From Zingiber officinale (Eukaryota; Streptophyta; Magnoliopsida; Zingiberales; Zingiberaceae), in assembly GCF_018446385.1 (NCBI RefSeq), contig NC_056004.1, positions 28,464,492 to 28,528,491 on the forward strand: a stretch of 64,000 bases of DNA. Direction: 5' to 3'. Positions 33,783 through 45,799 of this stretch are shown here, piece after piece. The translations under genes and the position numbers were made by a program. How positions within the stretch are numbered: the stretch's first letter is position 1; every line of letters begins with the position of its first letter. A model generated the notes under the pieces. It ran no database searches. It was not told the origin of the DNA and worked only from the letters and a program-made list of their open reading frames with translations.

Positions 33783-35424
33783 TTAAGACGGATATAAGTG
33801 AATGGCCTGAGAAAAATTAAGATGAGAAGGAGGGGCATTTTTATATTTTCACTGTATAAGGCTTTAAGGAGGAGGTGACATCGTTGAAAAAAGGGGTGTT
33901 CCTTCGTGTTTTGCTCCGCCGCCACAGTGGGGAGAACGTTGCCTCCGTCGTCACCTTCTCCCTCATCGTCGATGAGCCACCCCCCCCCCCCCTTTCCCTC
34001 TCCTCTCGCCAGCAGACGCCTCCAGTCACCACCTCTACTAGGCATGCCAACACTGCCTTCACCGCTCGCCAGATCGCCAAGAGGGGGGTCACCCACTTCT
34101 TTCCATGACGCTCCTCTCTATGCCGAGGCCACCGAGGAGCACTGGAGCTATCTCACTCACAAACGAGCATGTTGCTGCCACCTCCCTCCTTTGTTAGCTA
34201 AGTTGCCTTTCTCCCTCTTCTCCTCCGCTCTCTCTCGACTGCAGTCCCAATGAGCTGGCAAGAGGGAACGCACGGCGTAGTCACCGCCTCCTACCTTCTT
34301 CACGTAGACGCCTCACACTGCATGGACTCACTGTCAGCACAGTGCTACCACAGTAGCCTCCTCCGCCATAAGTAGTCGGCTCGAGCTACTGCCTTCTCTT
34401 TACGCAAACAGGCTAACAAGCTCCTCCCCTCATGTTGCCAGCGTCACAAGAAGCTGCAGCCGGTCGGATCTAGCGCCGCTCGCACACGCGCAAGACATCT
34501 TCTCCCTCTCCACGCACCGCAACCTCCCTCATCGACAGCCTCTAGCGCCAGTCCCTACATCGATTTTGCCCCCTTCCGACCGCCACTTCCAGCGACAGCC
34601 ACCGGCCAACCCATCTCCTTGGCCGACCCATTTCCTCGATCCGACATCAATCCAACGTCATTGCCCTTAGGTCCAATGCCAGTCTAGCCCCGATCCAAGT
34701 CGTCATGTGCTGTTGATGCGATCCAACCTCCCCAAAGCTACCGTCGTAGTACACCTCGCTAGTGTGTTCCAATTTCGTGCCAATGTGGTGTTTCGACCTT
34801 CGTGTTATTATTACTATCCAACCTATGTATTGTTATTGTATTTCGGCCTACATGTCGTTGTCACAACCCCGCCTGCGTGCCGCTATCATCTCCCGACCTG
34901 CGTGTTGTTATCATCTCCCGACCTACGTGCTGATATCATATCCTAGCCCGCGTACTGATGTCATATCCCGGTCTACGTGTTGCTTCTAGGTCCCGGCCTA
35001 CGTGCCATCTTTTGGATCCAAGTCGCGCTCAACTAGGTGCTGTCAGATCCAGCTCTTCATCCTACTCAGAGTCATCTACTCTTTCGGGTCATGACAACCC
35101 GAGCAGCATCTTGACTATTTCACCTATCCATCAGAGGTCATCCCTTTGGGCCAGGGTACGTTAACGTATCCACTCTACATTTATTTTATCATTTTACTTT
35201 TAGCATATTCCTTATATATTCGTTGGATCTGTCTCAAGCATTTGGGTACCAGAGACCGGGGTGACCCGGTCACTGGCTGCAGGTAGTGTTGACCAGAGGG
35301 TGTCTGACAACTTGGCCAACATAGAAGCCATCTCAACATACCCCCCTTTGGGCTGTAGCGATTCGGTCAACTTTCTATCCACCTCACCCGGCGGTCCGTC
35401 TGACTTAGTTTTCGGACAGGATCA
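33783..35424 (+). repeat. 5' LTR of the LARD-like element
   Basis: It is collinear with 41504-43125, for example the blocks GAAGGAGGGG-CATTTTTAT, AGGCATGCCAACAC and CAGATCCAGCTCTTCATCC. It ends TTCGGACAGGATCA. The exact start is uncertain because the first bases are mutated relative to the 3' copy (TTAAGACGG against TGTGATACAG). Confidence 0.8.
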
Positions 35425-35469
35425 AATTTGGCGTCGTCTGTGAGAATCTTTTCCACATATTCTGGAACA

Positions 35470-36480
35470 TGAAGATGGGTGACGTCCAAAGGTTCTCGGC
35501 CATTATCACAGTCCTGGAGGATCCTGATGAACATATTATCTTCTCCCCTCGTTCCACGAGTATTCGGGAGGCAAGGGATTGACTTGAAGCTTCAGCTTGC
35601 TGATAGGTTAGTTTTTCCATTATATTTTTTTCCTGACTCCATAGGTATTCAGGAGTTGAGGGATCGAGACAGATCCTCAGTTGATTGGCACGCCTCCTCG
35701 ATCAGGTAGGTTATGGGCTCTGCTCCCTTTTTACGATTACAGGATCTGCTATAACTCTCTAATAAGAAAGTAAGATCCTAGTCCTTTGATAAAAGACCAG
35801 GGTCTTAGATCTTTGATCGGACACTAGGGTTACAACTCTCTGATTAAACATTAGGGGCATAACTCCCCGATCAGATACTAGGGACACAGATCCCCGATCA
35901 GAGAATCGTGGTACAACTTCCTGATCAGAATCTAGGGGCTTCGCTCTTTAATTTCATGCTAGAGGCCTTACTCTTCGATCTAGGACTAGGGGCTTAGCTC
36001 TCTGATTAGGTGTGTTATAGGCTCTGCACCCTTCATTATTGGGCTCTGCATCCTCTTACTGCTATAGGCTTTGCACCCTCCACCCATGGGGCTCTACACT
36101 CTATTACTACTATATACTCTGCACCCTCCACCTATGGGGTTTTGCATCCTCTTACATCTACAGGCTCTTCTCCCTCCACCCATGGTGCTCTGCTTCCTCC
36201 TATTGCCACAAGCTCTACTCCCTTATATGGCTATGGGTTTTACTCCCTTTGATGGTCAGGGCTCAAATTATTCTCTCCTTGACTCTGTGGACATTTGGGA
36301 GTCAAGGGATTGACATTATTCCTCTCCCTGACTTCACAGGCATTTGGGAGTCGAGGGATCAAATAAGATCCTCAGCCAATTGACAACACTCCGCGATTAT
36401 ATATGATAAAGGCTCTGCTCCCTCATATTGCTACAGGCTCCGATTTTATAGACTTCAGGGCTTAACCTCCCCCATTTGAG
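35470..36480 (+). repeat. Short-unit arrays in the LARD-like internal region
   Basis: One block repeats GGCATAACTCCCCGATCAG-like units of ~35-45 bp (about 35780-36010). A second repeats GGGCTCTGCACCCTCCACC-like units of ~50-55 bp (about 36010-36250). A third has paired GGAGTCGAGGGATC segments (about 35640, 36290, 36350). A short frame at 35470-35583 (beginning MKMGDVQRFSAIITVLEDPD) could be a trace of gag but I cannot place it. Confidence 0.5.
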
Positions 36481-36589
36481 GTCGAGCTATCACCACTAGT
36501 CTCGAAACAAAGTATCTCCACCGGTCTTGGATTGGAGTATCGCCACTGGTCTCAGACCAGAGTATTGCCACCGATCTTAAATCAGAGTA

Positions 36590-37300
36590 TTGTCAACGAC
36601 CTCTTGGTCAGTGTTCCAGACTCTCGCCCTAGTGTGAGTTATAAGAAAGTCTGCTCTCGTGACCAACGACCTCTCGGTCGGGTTCCAGACTATCACCCCA
36701 GTGTGAATTATAAGCGAGCTTTCTCTCGCCACCAACAACCTCTCGGTCGGGTTCTAAAGTCTCACCCCAGTGCGAGTTATAAGTGAGCCTGCTCTCGTGA
36801 CCAATGACCTCTTGGTTGAGTTCCAGACTCTCGCCCCAATGCGAGTTATAAGCGAGCCTGCTCTCATGACCAATGACCTCTCGCTCGGGTTCCAGACTCT
36901 CTCCCCAATGCGAGTTATAAGGGAGCATGCTCTCGTGACCAACATTCCAGACTCTCGCCCCAGTGCTAGTTATAAGCGAGCATTCTCTTGCGACCAATAA
37001 CCTCCCAGTCGGGCTCCAGACTATTGCCCCAGCGTGAGTTATAAGCAAGATGCTCTCACCCCAGTGCAAGTTATAAGCGAGCATGCACTCACAACCAATG
37101 ACCACCCGGTCGGGCTCTAGACTCTTGCCTGAGTGCGAGTTATAAGTGAGCATGCTCTTGCAACCAATGACCTCTTAGTCGGGTTCCAGACTCTTGTTCC
37201 AGTGCGAGTTATAAGCGAGCATGCTCTCGCAACCAACGACCTCCTGGTCGGCATTCCAGACTCTTGCCTCAGTACGAGTTATAAGTGTACGCTATCCACA
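36590..37300 (+). repeat. ~69-bp tandem array, about ten units
   Basis: Units contain GCGAGTTATAAGCGAGC, TGCTCTCGTGACCAA, GACCTCTCGGTCGGG and TTCCAGACTCTCGCCCC in order. Start points (GTTATAAG) fall about every 66-71 bp with two shorter units. A single further unit lies at about 40905-40970, on the other side of the solo LTR. Long frames here, including a 174-codon minus-strand one, reflect the repeat length being near a multiple of three. Confidence 0.85.
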
Positions 37301-37467
37301 CGCACATCAATTAGCCGGTCAGGTTTCCTCCCTGGTCGGGTACTCTTCTCACTCGTTGCTTGGTCGACACTCACCGCTCAGTCACCACTCATCCCACTCA
37401 CTGCTAGGCTCAAGGGTTTCATGCCCACTCGGTTCACGGGCTTCGCGCCCACTAAGATCTCTAATTT

Positions 37468-40084
37468 TGTTGGTTGCTACTCGGAATACCGTTCTAGTTC
37501 CCCTATATAAAAATTTGTACAAGCATATAACTATCCTAGCTACCCATGTGCTCTATTGAAGTTAAATTTGGATTGCAAACGATGCTTAACATTATTAATC
37601 CAAATTGTCCTTCAAAAGTTAAACTTGGATTGGAAACGATATTTAACATTTTTATTCCAAGTTTAACCGATGTGATATTCCTAAGTTAAACCATATTATA
37701 GAAGTTGACTAAATATCTATTTCAAAGATTGGCTTCCAGGTTAAACATGGCGAGACACTAGGCCTTCTTGGTTATGGGATCATCTTCCACTTCCTAGACA
37801 AAACCTTTCAAAGAAATTGGATATTTAACTTCTTATAGTAACCCTAAGTTTAACTATAGAGACCACAATAGAAACACAAGATCGAAACGCAAAATCGAAA
37901 TACAAAATCGATAGCACGAAATCGAAACATAAAATCGCTAGCCTCTTGTGTTGGTGTTTCAGAATTCATGCAAAGAAAACTAACCAATTAATTCGAAGCA
38001 GAAACCATTAATTAGTTATGCCTTTTTTTGTAGCTAATGACCTCTTGATCTTCTGTTGTATTCCTCTCCTTCTCTTGGACATCGTGTGGACGACGATCTA
38101 CCAAGATAACTCCACCCGAACCACTTCTTTGCCTCCAAGAAACTCGAGCCACCAAGGGATGCCAAAATAGGAAATTTCTTCTCTTCTTCTTCCTCTCCAA
38201 GCAACCGACGACAAGAAGATGCCAACTTGATGTGCCGCCGGCCCTTAGGAAGCAAAAGAGAAAGGAAGAAAAGAGAGAAAATCCGACCACCAACCACCAA
38301 GGGATGCTAGGATACAATGCCTCCTTCTCTTCTTCTTCTTCTTCTTCTTCTTCTCTCTACAACCGGCAACCAAGGATGAGGTTCTCTCCTTAATGCCGCC
38401 GACCACAAAGAAGAGGGAAGGGAGAAGAGGATGGCCGACCACACCAAGGAAAAGAGAGGAGCTAAGAGAGATCAATTCAAAAATAACTATAAGGCAACCT
38501 CTACCTCTCTTTTATAATCCTTGGTCATGGAAAAAAAGAAAATTTTAAAAACAATTAAAATCTCTCTCTTTTAAATTTCCTATTGTACATGACAACAAAA
38601 GGAAAGTTTTTTAAAATTAATCTCTCTCATTTAAAACATGTAGACAACTACAAAAAAGGAAAAATTAATTAAAATTTCTCTTTTTAAATCATGGTTACAA
38701 AAGAGGAAAATTTTATCAAAAATTAAAATATCTCTTTTAAACATTATAGATAACTATAAATAAGCAAAGATTTTAACTAAATTAAAATCTCTCTTTAATC
38801 TTTTGTAGATAGCTATAAAAGGAAAGATTTTAAAATTTTAAAACTCTCTTTTAAAACCATGAGGATGACTATAAAAGGAAAATTAAAATATTTCTTTTAA
38901 CCATTGTAGATAACTATAAAAAAGGAAAGATTTTAACAAAATAAAATCTCTCTTTTAACCATTGTAGATAACTACAAATAAGGAAAGATTTTAACAAAAT
39001 TTTATTTTAAAAACAAAACTTCCTTTTCCTTTTCTAGTGGTCGACCCCTAGCTTGGGCACCAAGCTTGGCCGGCTACCTCTTGGCTTCCAAGCCCATGCT
39101 TGGCCGACCCCTTGCACCAAGAAAGGATGTGGCCGACCCATTACTTGGGTAAGAAGTGGACTTTATGGATACAAGGATTTATAGAGGCTACAACAGGGAC
39201 CGAGAGGAGAAATTGGTTTTGGTCTTCCGATGAGCTTGAACTTCCTGTGTTCGCCCCAAACACCCAACTCAAGTTCGTCAATAATAATTCATACCACTAA
39301 AGAGTTATTATTGAACTACCACACCAATTCCAGATTACATTATGGGCTCCTTCTTATTATGAGTGCATTAATCTCCCTATGTTTAAGATATCGAATGCCC
39401 ACTAATTAAATGAGTTATTGACAACTTAATTAATATCTAGCTCCAAGAGTAGTACCACTCAACTTCATTGTCATGCCGAACTAAGTCCACCTATAGGGTT
39501 TACATGACAATCCTTATGAACTCCTCAAGGGGGCATCATCAACCTAGATTACTAGGACACAGTTTCTTTCTATAATCAATAATACACCATATAAATAATA
39601 TCATTTCCCAACTTATCGGGCCTATTGATTTAACGAACTAAATCTCACCCATTGATAAATTAAAGAAATAAATACTAAGTATATGTGCTTGTTATTATAT
39701 CGGGATTAAGAGTACGCATATCCATAATAATAGAGGTTTTGTTCTTTTATGCAGTCAGTATATAAAAAAAAAATAACCTCAAATGGTCCTGCTCAATACA
39801 CATATAGTGTACTAGTGTAACTTTATAGTCAAGATAAACTAATACCAAATTACACTACAATCATTCCAATGGTTTATCCCAATCCATCTTTGTTGTGAGC
39901 TACTATTTATAATTTATAATGAACTGATAACATGATCTTCTGTGTGGCACCGCACACCATGTTATCTACAATATAAATTAAATGGACAACTACATCTAAC
40001 ATAAATGTAGACATTTGACCAATGTGATTCTTATTTCAAAATAAATGTTTACAAAAAGCTAGACTTTTAGTATACATCCTAACA
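37468..40084 (-). mobile_element. Copia solo LTR, 2617 bp, minus orientation
   Basis: Plus-strand ends are TGTTGGTTGCTACTCGG and CATCCTAACA, so in its own orientation it runs TGTTAGGATGTATACT to CCAACA. Flanks AATTT (37463-37467) and AGTTT (40085-40089) form a duplication with one mismatch. The flanking LARD sequence reads through once it is removed. It includes a (TTC)n stretch (38327-38355) and a block of 70-bp degenerate TTTTAACC-ATTGTAGATAACTA repeats (about 38520-39010). It is the same family as 1-802. The frame at 39100-39300 is not a gene. Confidence 0.82.
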
Positions 40085-41503
40085 AGTTTTGCCCCATCTT
40101 GCATTCGCCTTCGATGGGCTTCACGCTAGATCGGTGCATCGACGTTGTGCTTTTCAATCTCTCGGGATCCGCTCCCCCTCATCTCACTAGCTCTACGCTT
40201 ACTCAGCTCAAGGGTTCTGCTCCCATTCGCCTTCGATCTCATGGGCTCCACAACCGCTCCGTTCATAGGATTGCTCCCGCTTAGCTCATGGGTTTCACTC
40301 TCATTCGCTATTAACCTCTAGGTTTCGCTCGACATTGTCTCTGTTGCTCTGTCGGCACTTTCTCGATCGTGCGCTTGGCTCTGCTTACCCGTCCTCTTTC
40401 TACCCACTTGGCATTATCTCAGTTTCCCATTCGACATTCTTTCGGTCATTCGGTCGCCATCTTTGTAGCCACACAATCAGTATCGTCTGGCCATTCACTC
40501 GACTGCTCACTGGTACCATTCGGCCGCTCGTCCAGCATTCTCTCGGACACTTGATCGACATTCTCTCGGATGACTAGTAGGCATTCTTTTGATCATTCGA
40601 TCAGTATCTTCGTAGCTGCCCGATTAGTATCGCTCGGTCGTTCACTCGGCTACTCGCTTTATTCCGGTTGACATATCACTCAATGTTTCTCTCAGTCGCG
40701 TACTCGACACTGCTTTCCCATCATCTTTCCACCTGCCCGGTGTTCTCTTGAGAGCTCAGTCGACATTTTTCAATCTCCCGCTCGGCACTATTCAGACTGT
40801 TGTTTTGTTCCATTTATACGCGCGCTTGACATTTTTCTGTTTGCTAGGCATCCAATGGGTACCATTCGGCTGTTCGATTGAATTCTTTCGGTCGGCTTTC
40901 CAGACTCTCGCCCGAGAGCGAGTTATAAGCGAGCAGGGCTCTCATGGCCAACGACCTCTCAGTCGGGCATAATGACTAGTCGGCTGAGTTCTCTACCTGA
41001 TCAGGTGCTGGTCTCACTTGCCGCTCTATTCGACGCTCATCGCCTGGTCGACATTCATCTCATTCATCGCTCGCGTCTCATTCGACGCTCTGGCCGGAGC
41101 TCATCATTCGCGTCTCACTCGTCGTTCTGCCCAGTACTCGTCGCTCACTCATCGCTCTACCCCGCATTCGCCGCCTAGTCGGCATATGTTTTTACCTCTT
41201 GCTTGGCATTTGTATAATCGCCCGATCGCTCTGCTTAGCATCGTCCGACCAGCTTCTCAATATCGCTTAGTCTCCTGCTCGACATTCAATCAATCGCTTG
41301 TTCGACATGTGCACAACACTATTTTTCATTGCTCGCTCGGTATTATTTTACTCACTTGCTCGGTATTGTCACAACTACTCGTTTGACATTATTCGATAGG
41401 CAAAAAGATCTGACTCTGCATTCAGGAGTGATTCCGCTTTATGTTAGGCTTGGTCTAGTTAGTCGGACTTGCGCTTCCTTTGACTATACTTGAAGGGGAG
41501 GCT
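40085..41503 (+). mobile_element. LARD-like internal region, second part
   Basis: Non-coding, rich in TCGGCATT / CGCTCGGCA / CTCGACATT words recurring every 30-60 bp. It includes the stray 69-bp unit (about 40905-40970) and ends in the polypurine tract GAAGGGGAGGC before the 3' LTR. Confidence 0.65.
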
Positions 41504-43125
41504 TGTGATACAGATATATGTGAATGACCCAGGAGAAATTAAGAGGGGAAGGAGGGGGCATTTTTATCTTTTCATTGTATGGGGCTTTAAGGAGGAGGAG
41601 GCACTGTTGAAAAAAGGGGGGGTTCCTTTGTGTTTTGCTCCGTCGCCACAGTGGGAAGGACACCTCTGTCGTCACCTTCTCCCTCGTTGCCGATGAGCCA
41701 TTGCCCCCTCCCTCTCCTCTCTCCTTCTCTTCTCGTCGGCAGACACCTCCAACCGTCACCTCTGCCAAGCATGCCAACACCACCTTCACCTCTGGCTTAA
41801 TCGCCAAGAGGGGGGTCGCTGACTTCTTTCCATGACACTCCTCTTTATGCTGAGGCCGGCGAGGAGCACCAAAGCCGTCTCACTCATAGACGAGCATATC
41901 GCTGATGCTTCCCTCCTTCGTTAGCTACGTCGCCTCTCTCCCTCTTCTCCTCTGCTCTCTCTCGACTGCAATCCAGTATGCTGAGACGAGGGAATGCATG
42001 GCGTAGTGGCCGCCACCTATCTTCTGCACACAGACGCCTCACACCGCACGGACTCACTGTTGACACAGTGTTACCGCAGTAGCCTCCTTCGCCATAAGCA
42101 GTTGGCTCGAGCCACTGCCTTATCTTTACGTAAATAAGCCGACAAGCTCCTCCCCTCACGCTGATAGCGTCGCAAGCAGCTGCAGCCGGTCAGATCTAGC
42201 GCCGCTCGCACATGCGCAATACATCTTCTCCCTCTCTATGTGTCGCAGCCTCCCTCGTTGACAGCCTCCAATGCCAATCCCTACACCGACTTCGCCCCCT
42301 TTCGATCGCCACTTCTAGCGACAGCCACAGGCTGACCCATTGCCTTGGTCGACCCATTGCCTCGGTCCGACATCGATCCAATGCCCTTGCCCTTAGGTCC
42401 GATGTCGGTCTAGCCCCCGATCCATGTCGTCATGCGCTGTTGATGTGATCCAACCTTCCCCAAGCTACCGCCGTAGTACACCTGGCTAGTGTGTTCCAGT
42501 TTCATGTCAATATGGTGTTCCAGCCTTCGTGTTGTTATTACTATTCGACCTGTATGTCGTTATTGTATTTTGGCCTGCATGTTGTTGTCATAGCCCGACC
42601 TACGTGCCGCTATCATCTCCCGGGTTGCGTGCCAATATCATATCCTAGCCTCCGTGCCGATGTCATATCTATGTGTTGCTACTAGGTCCCGGCCTACGTG
42701 TCGTCTTCTAGATCCAGGCCACGCTCCACTAGGTGTTGTCAGATCCAGCTCTTCATCCTACTCAGAGTCATCTATTCTTCCGAGTCACGACAACTCGAAC
42801 AACATTCCAACCAGCTCACCCATATACCAGGGTGCGCTCCTATGGATCAGGGTACGTTACCGTACCCACTCTATATTTATTTCATCATTTTACTATTAAT
42901 CTATTTCTTATATATTTATTGGATATGCGTCGAGCATCGAGGTACCAGAGATCGGGACAACTCGATCGCTAGCTACAAGTAGCGTTGACCAGAGAACTTC
43001 TAACGACTTGATCAATATAGAAGCTATCTCAGCATATCCTCTTCCCCTCTAGGCTATAATGATTCATTCAATATTCTATCCATCTCATTCAATGATTTAT
43101 TTGACTCAATTTTCAGACAGAATCA
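41504..43125 (+). repeat. 3' LTR of the LARD-like element
   Basis: It begins TGTGATACAG right after the polypurine tract and ends TCAGACAGAATCA. Differences from the 5' LTR are spread throughout, with small indels, so the element is old. Confidence 0.82.
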
Positions 43126-44506
43126 AAAACCTAATTAAATCTAAGACTCAAACCAGGTAGATTATATAAAAAAATAAAATACACACCGAGAGTGGTTTTA
43201 CTTATCAAAGATTATAAAATTAAAATATTCCACCGATTTCTGCCGCCATACGGAGACGTTTTCCTCATGCTTAAAACCATTTCAACACCAAACAACTCTT
43301 GCTATTTAAATTTCGACAGCAATTATTATTTTCTAGATATGTTTTATTTTTCCTTAATAAAGTATGTGATTTCTACAACTTGTCGCATTTGCATTTATAT
43401 TAGTAAAAAATTGCGTCCCGCCCGCATATGAAAAATGCTTTTATGCATTGTTTAATAATAATAATAATAATATAAAATCTATTTTTTTTTAAGTATAGAA
43501 GGGTTTTATTTGGTTTAATCAGAGTGGTAATATTATATATTAGATATATATGTATTTTCAATGAACTACTGTAAAATTCGGAGGAGTTTGTTATTTAGTG
43601 TGGAAAAAGAAAGATAAATTAAGGCGATGACTGAAGATTGTAAAAGACAATTATGACAATACCCAGGGGCATGCAACTTCACGATGGGGAGAGGACCTTG
43701 AGATCGATTATTAAGTGCACTATCACAAGCACTTTTGGATTTAGGCAAACTAGGGGAGGCCCTCCCCACCTTCAAAAATAATTGAGTTTGTAAGGATATG
43801 GATATCTAGATTCTATATTATATATATATAAAAAATTATAATACAACAAGAATGGACAATATAATCCAAAAAAAATTCCCAAACAATTATTAACAAAACG
43901 GAGGTAGGAATCAATTAGTTAGTATAACTATTTTGGTTAATTTATAAATTAAGATTGGCTACTGTCAAATAAATTAAAATTCTCTTTTTAATTATTATAC
44001 ACATAATAAATAATATTTTTTAATCCTATTCTTCATTTCTTTATCATTTTACATAAATAAATAGTTATTCACGCCTTGGTCTTATCATCTTATCATTTTA
44101 ATTTATATTTATGCATTGAATTGTTTAATGTACTCGATATTTTTTATTGTATATTTGAGTAAATATCTCCAATAGAAGTAGTAGTTGTAAATATCTCAAA
44201 TGTCATATATATATATATATATATTTCGGGACACTTGAAATGAATCCAGTCACCCGTGAGTAAAATAGTCCAGGCACCTGGACTCTTTCAATAAATTTTT
44301 TTATTTTTTAATTTTAGGATATATTATATGTATTTAGGGTTTAAAATTTTAGGATTTGGAGTTGAGTTATAATGGATTTGAATCAATAAAATTTTTAGGC
44401 TTCTCTCTTGGACTATAGTGTATTTAGGGTATAAGATTTTAGAATTTAGAGATTGGATTATAATGTGTTTAAGTTAATACGATTTTCCTCTAGTGTTTAG
44501 GCTTCC

Positions 44507-44565
<59 letters not shown>
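43126..44565. other. AT-rich spacer with microsatellites
   Basis: Contains (AAT)n at about 43456-43471 and (AT)n runs at about 44205-44223 and 44511-44562. Two loosely repeated ~110-bp units with TATTTAGGGT lie at about 44330-44510. No gene recognised. Confidence 0.5.
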
Positions 44566-44566
<1 letters not shown>

Positions 44567-44940
44567 GAGCAACCATGAGTGACATCCTTCGTGGACACCT
44601 AACTCGACTTTGAGCAAAATTTTATTATCCCTCTCATTAGCCAACTTGGTGCTGATTTTTAAAGACTAGCATTAAGGTGCTACTTGTTTTTAAAGACCAC
44701 CTTGGAGTTTACCTGGTGCTAGTCTTTAAAGACCAATACCACAATGGTGGCTAGTTTTTAAAAGTCATCACTAAGTAGTTATTGTACGCAATCGAAAGAG
44801 AAAGAAGAGAGAATTTTATTTTAATTTAAAAAGAAAGAAAAAAAAGTTGTTACATGTAAATGAGAGAGATTAAAAATTTTTACTCAAAGTCGTGCATGTC
44901 AGATATTCATGTAGGATGTCCTCCACGATCACTCCTACCT
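44566..44940. mobile_element. Possible MITE with imperfect inverted ends
   Basis: The left end has GAGTGACATCC-TTCGTGGACA and then CGACTTTGAGCAAAATTTT. The right end inverted has GAGTGATCGTGGAGGACATCC and later CGACTTTGAGTAAAAATTTT. The arms pair over about 60 bp with gaps. An adjacent (AT)n tract blurs the left border and no duplication could be defined. Confidence 0.4.
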
Positions 44941-45799
44941 ATCTAGTTATCTATCTATCTATACATACAAGAAAATTGACAATACAAGAAATAGAGATAT
45001 ATTTCCACGCAAGAATTAATTGTGACTCAATTCCACTTCAAGTTTGTATATATCTTGTAATCGATGTACAAGAAAATTGACAATACATGCACTTAATATC
45101 AAACTAATTTCAGAGGTCGAATCGCATACAATTCTTGCGTCTTTTGTTTTTTGTGGCACGATGCCATTTTGCTTTAATTTGCGTGGAGTCTTGGGAGATA
45201 GAAAGATGAATTATCGTATTCTCGGAAGCCAATTGGTTTGGAAATTTTGCAAGAAAGAGATTGAGAGTTGGTGCTCAAACTAATCCCTTCCCATATACAT
45301 TTCCTTTTCAATGGTTTGGCTAAGTCTCTTTGAATGTTGATAGCACGTATCGATAGGTTTGACTAATCTCATTATAATTTAGATGAAATGACCACGCTTA
45401 AGAGTGGGTTTGAAATGTAATTAGACTACTAATTGACACAAAAAGGAAAGTTAATAGATTTTATTATATTTTGAAGATAGACTTTGAACATGCATATGTT
45501 GTATTTCGAATTTATCTAATAGGTAAATTAGAGGGAAAATAATACTACCTCGAACACGTTAATTATTAAAAACTTAATAATACTACTAAATTACATTATA
45601 TCATTAGTATTGTACAAAATAAAATAAATGTCATAAAAATGACACAAAATATTATATGAACTTTTCGAATTCCTCACATGTAAGCATTGTGTTATATTTT
45701 AAAATTTCAACTAATTTATGATAAAAGCATAGTAAATTTTCATATTGTGATCTATTTGCTAAGTTAATTTTTAATCAACTTAAAATCTCCTAAAGTGTG
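44941..45799. other. AT-rich spacer
   Basis: A duplicated 20-bp word ACAAGAAAATTGACAATACA occurs near 44966 and 45068. Frames up to 79 codons lack recognisable motifs. No gene supported. Confidence 0.45.

Larger units (their letters stand above)
33783..43125 (+). mobile_element. Non-coding LTR retrotransposon (LARD-like, Gypsy Tat-type)
   Basis: Direct LTRs of about 1.6 kb lie at 33783-35424 and 41504-43125. A primer site TTTGGCGTCGTCTGTGAG follows the 5' LTR (about 35427), of the TGGCGCCGTCTGTGGG kind used by Tat/Ogre elements. A polypurine tract GAAGGGGAGGC precedes the 3' LTR (about 41492-41502). The internal region is 6.08 kb, or about 3.46 kb without the solo LTR at 37468. It has no gag or pol, only tandem arrays and GC-rich unique sequence. 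A clean target duplication is not seen (CGAAA against AAAAC). Proline-rich frames in the LTRs are base-composition artefacts. Confidence 0.8.

Noticed and set aside
33906..34253. Proline/serine-rich open frames in the LARD-like LTR (also at 41635)
   Set aside because: They arise from pyrimidine-rich LTR sequence and are not collinear in frame between the two LTRs.
36629..37153. 174-codon minus-strand repeat protein
   Set aside because: It is a translation of the ~69-bp tandem array, whose unit is near a multiple of three. No start context or homologue.
42212..42448. Small plus-strand frames in the 3' LTR of the LARD-like element
   Set aside because: Not kept in the 5' LTR and without recognisable motifs.
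43192..43431. 79-codon frame in the AT-rich spacer
   Set aside because: Composition follows the AT-rich background; no splice context, motif or partner exon.
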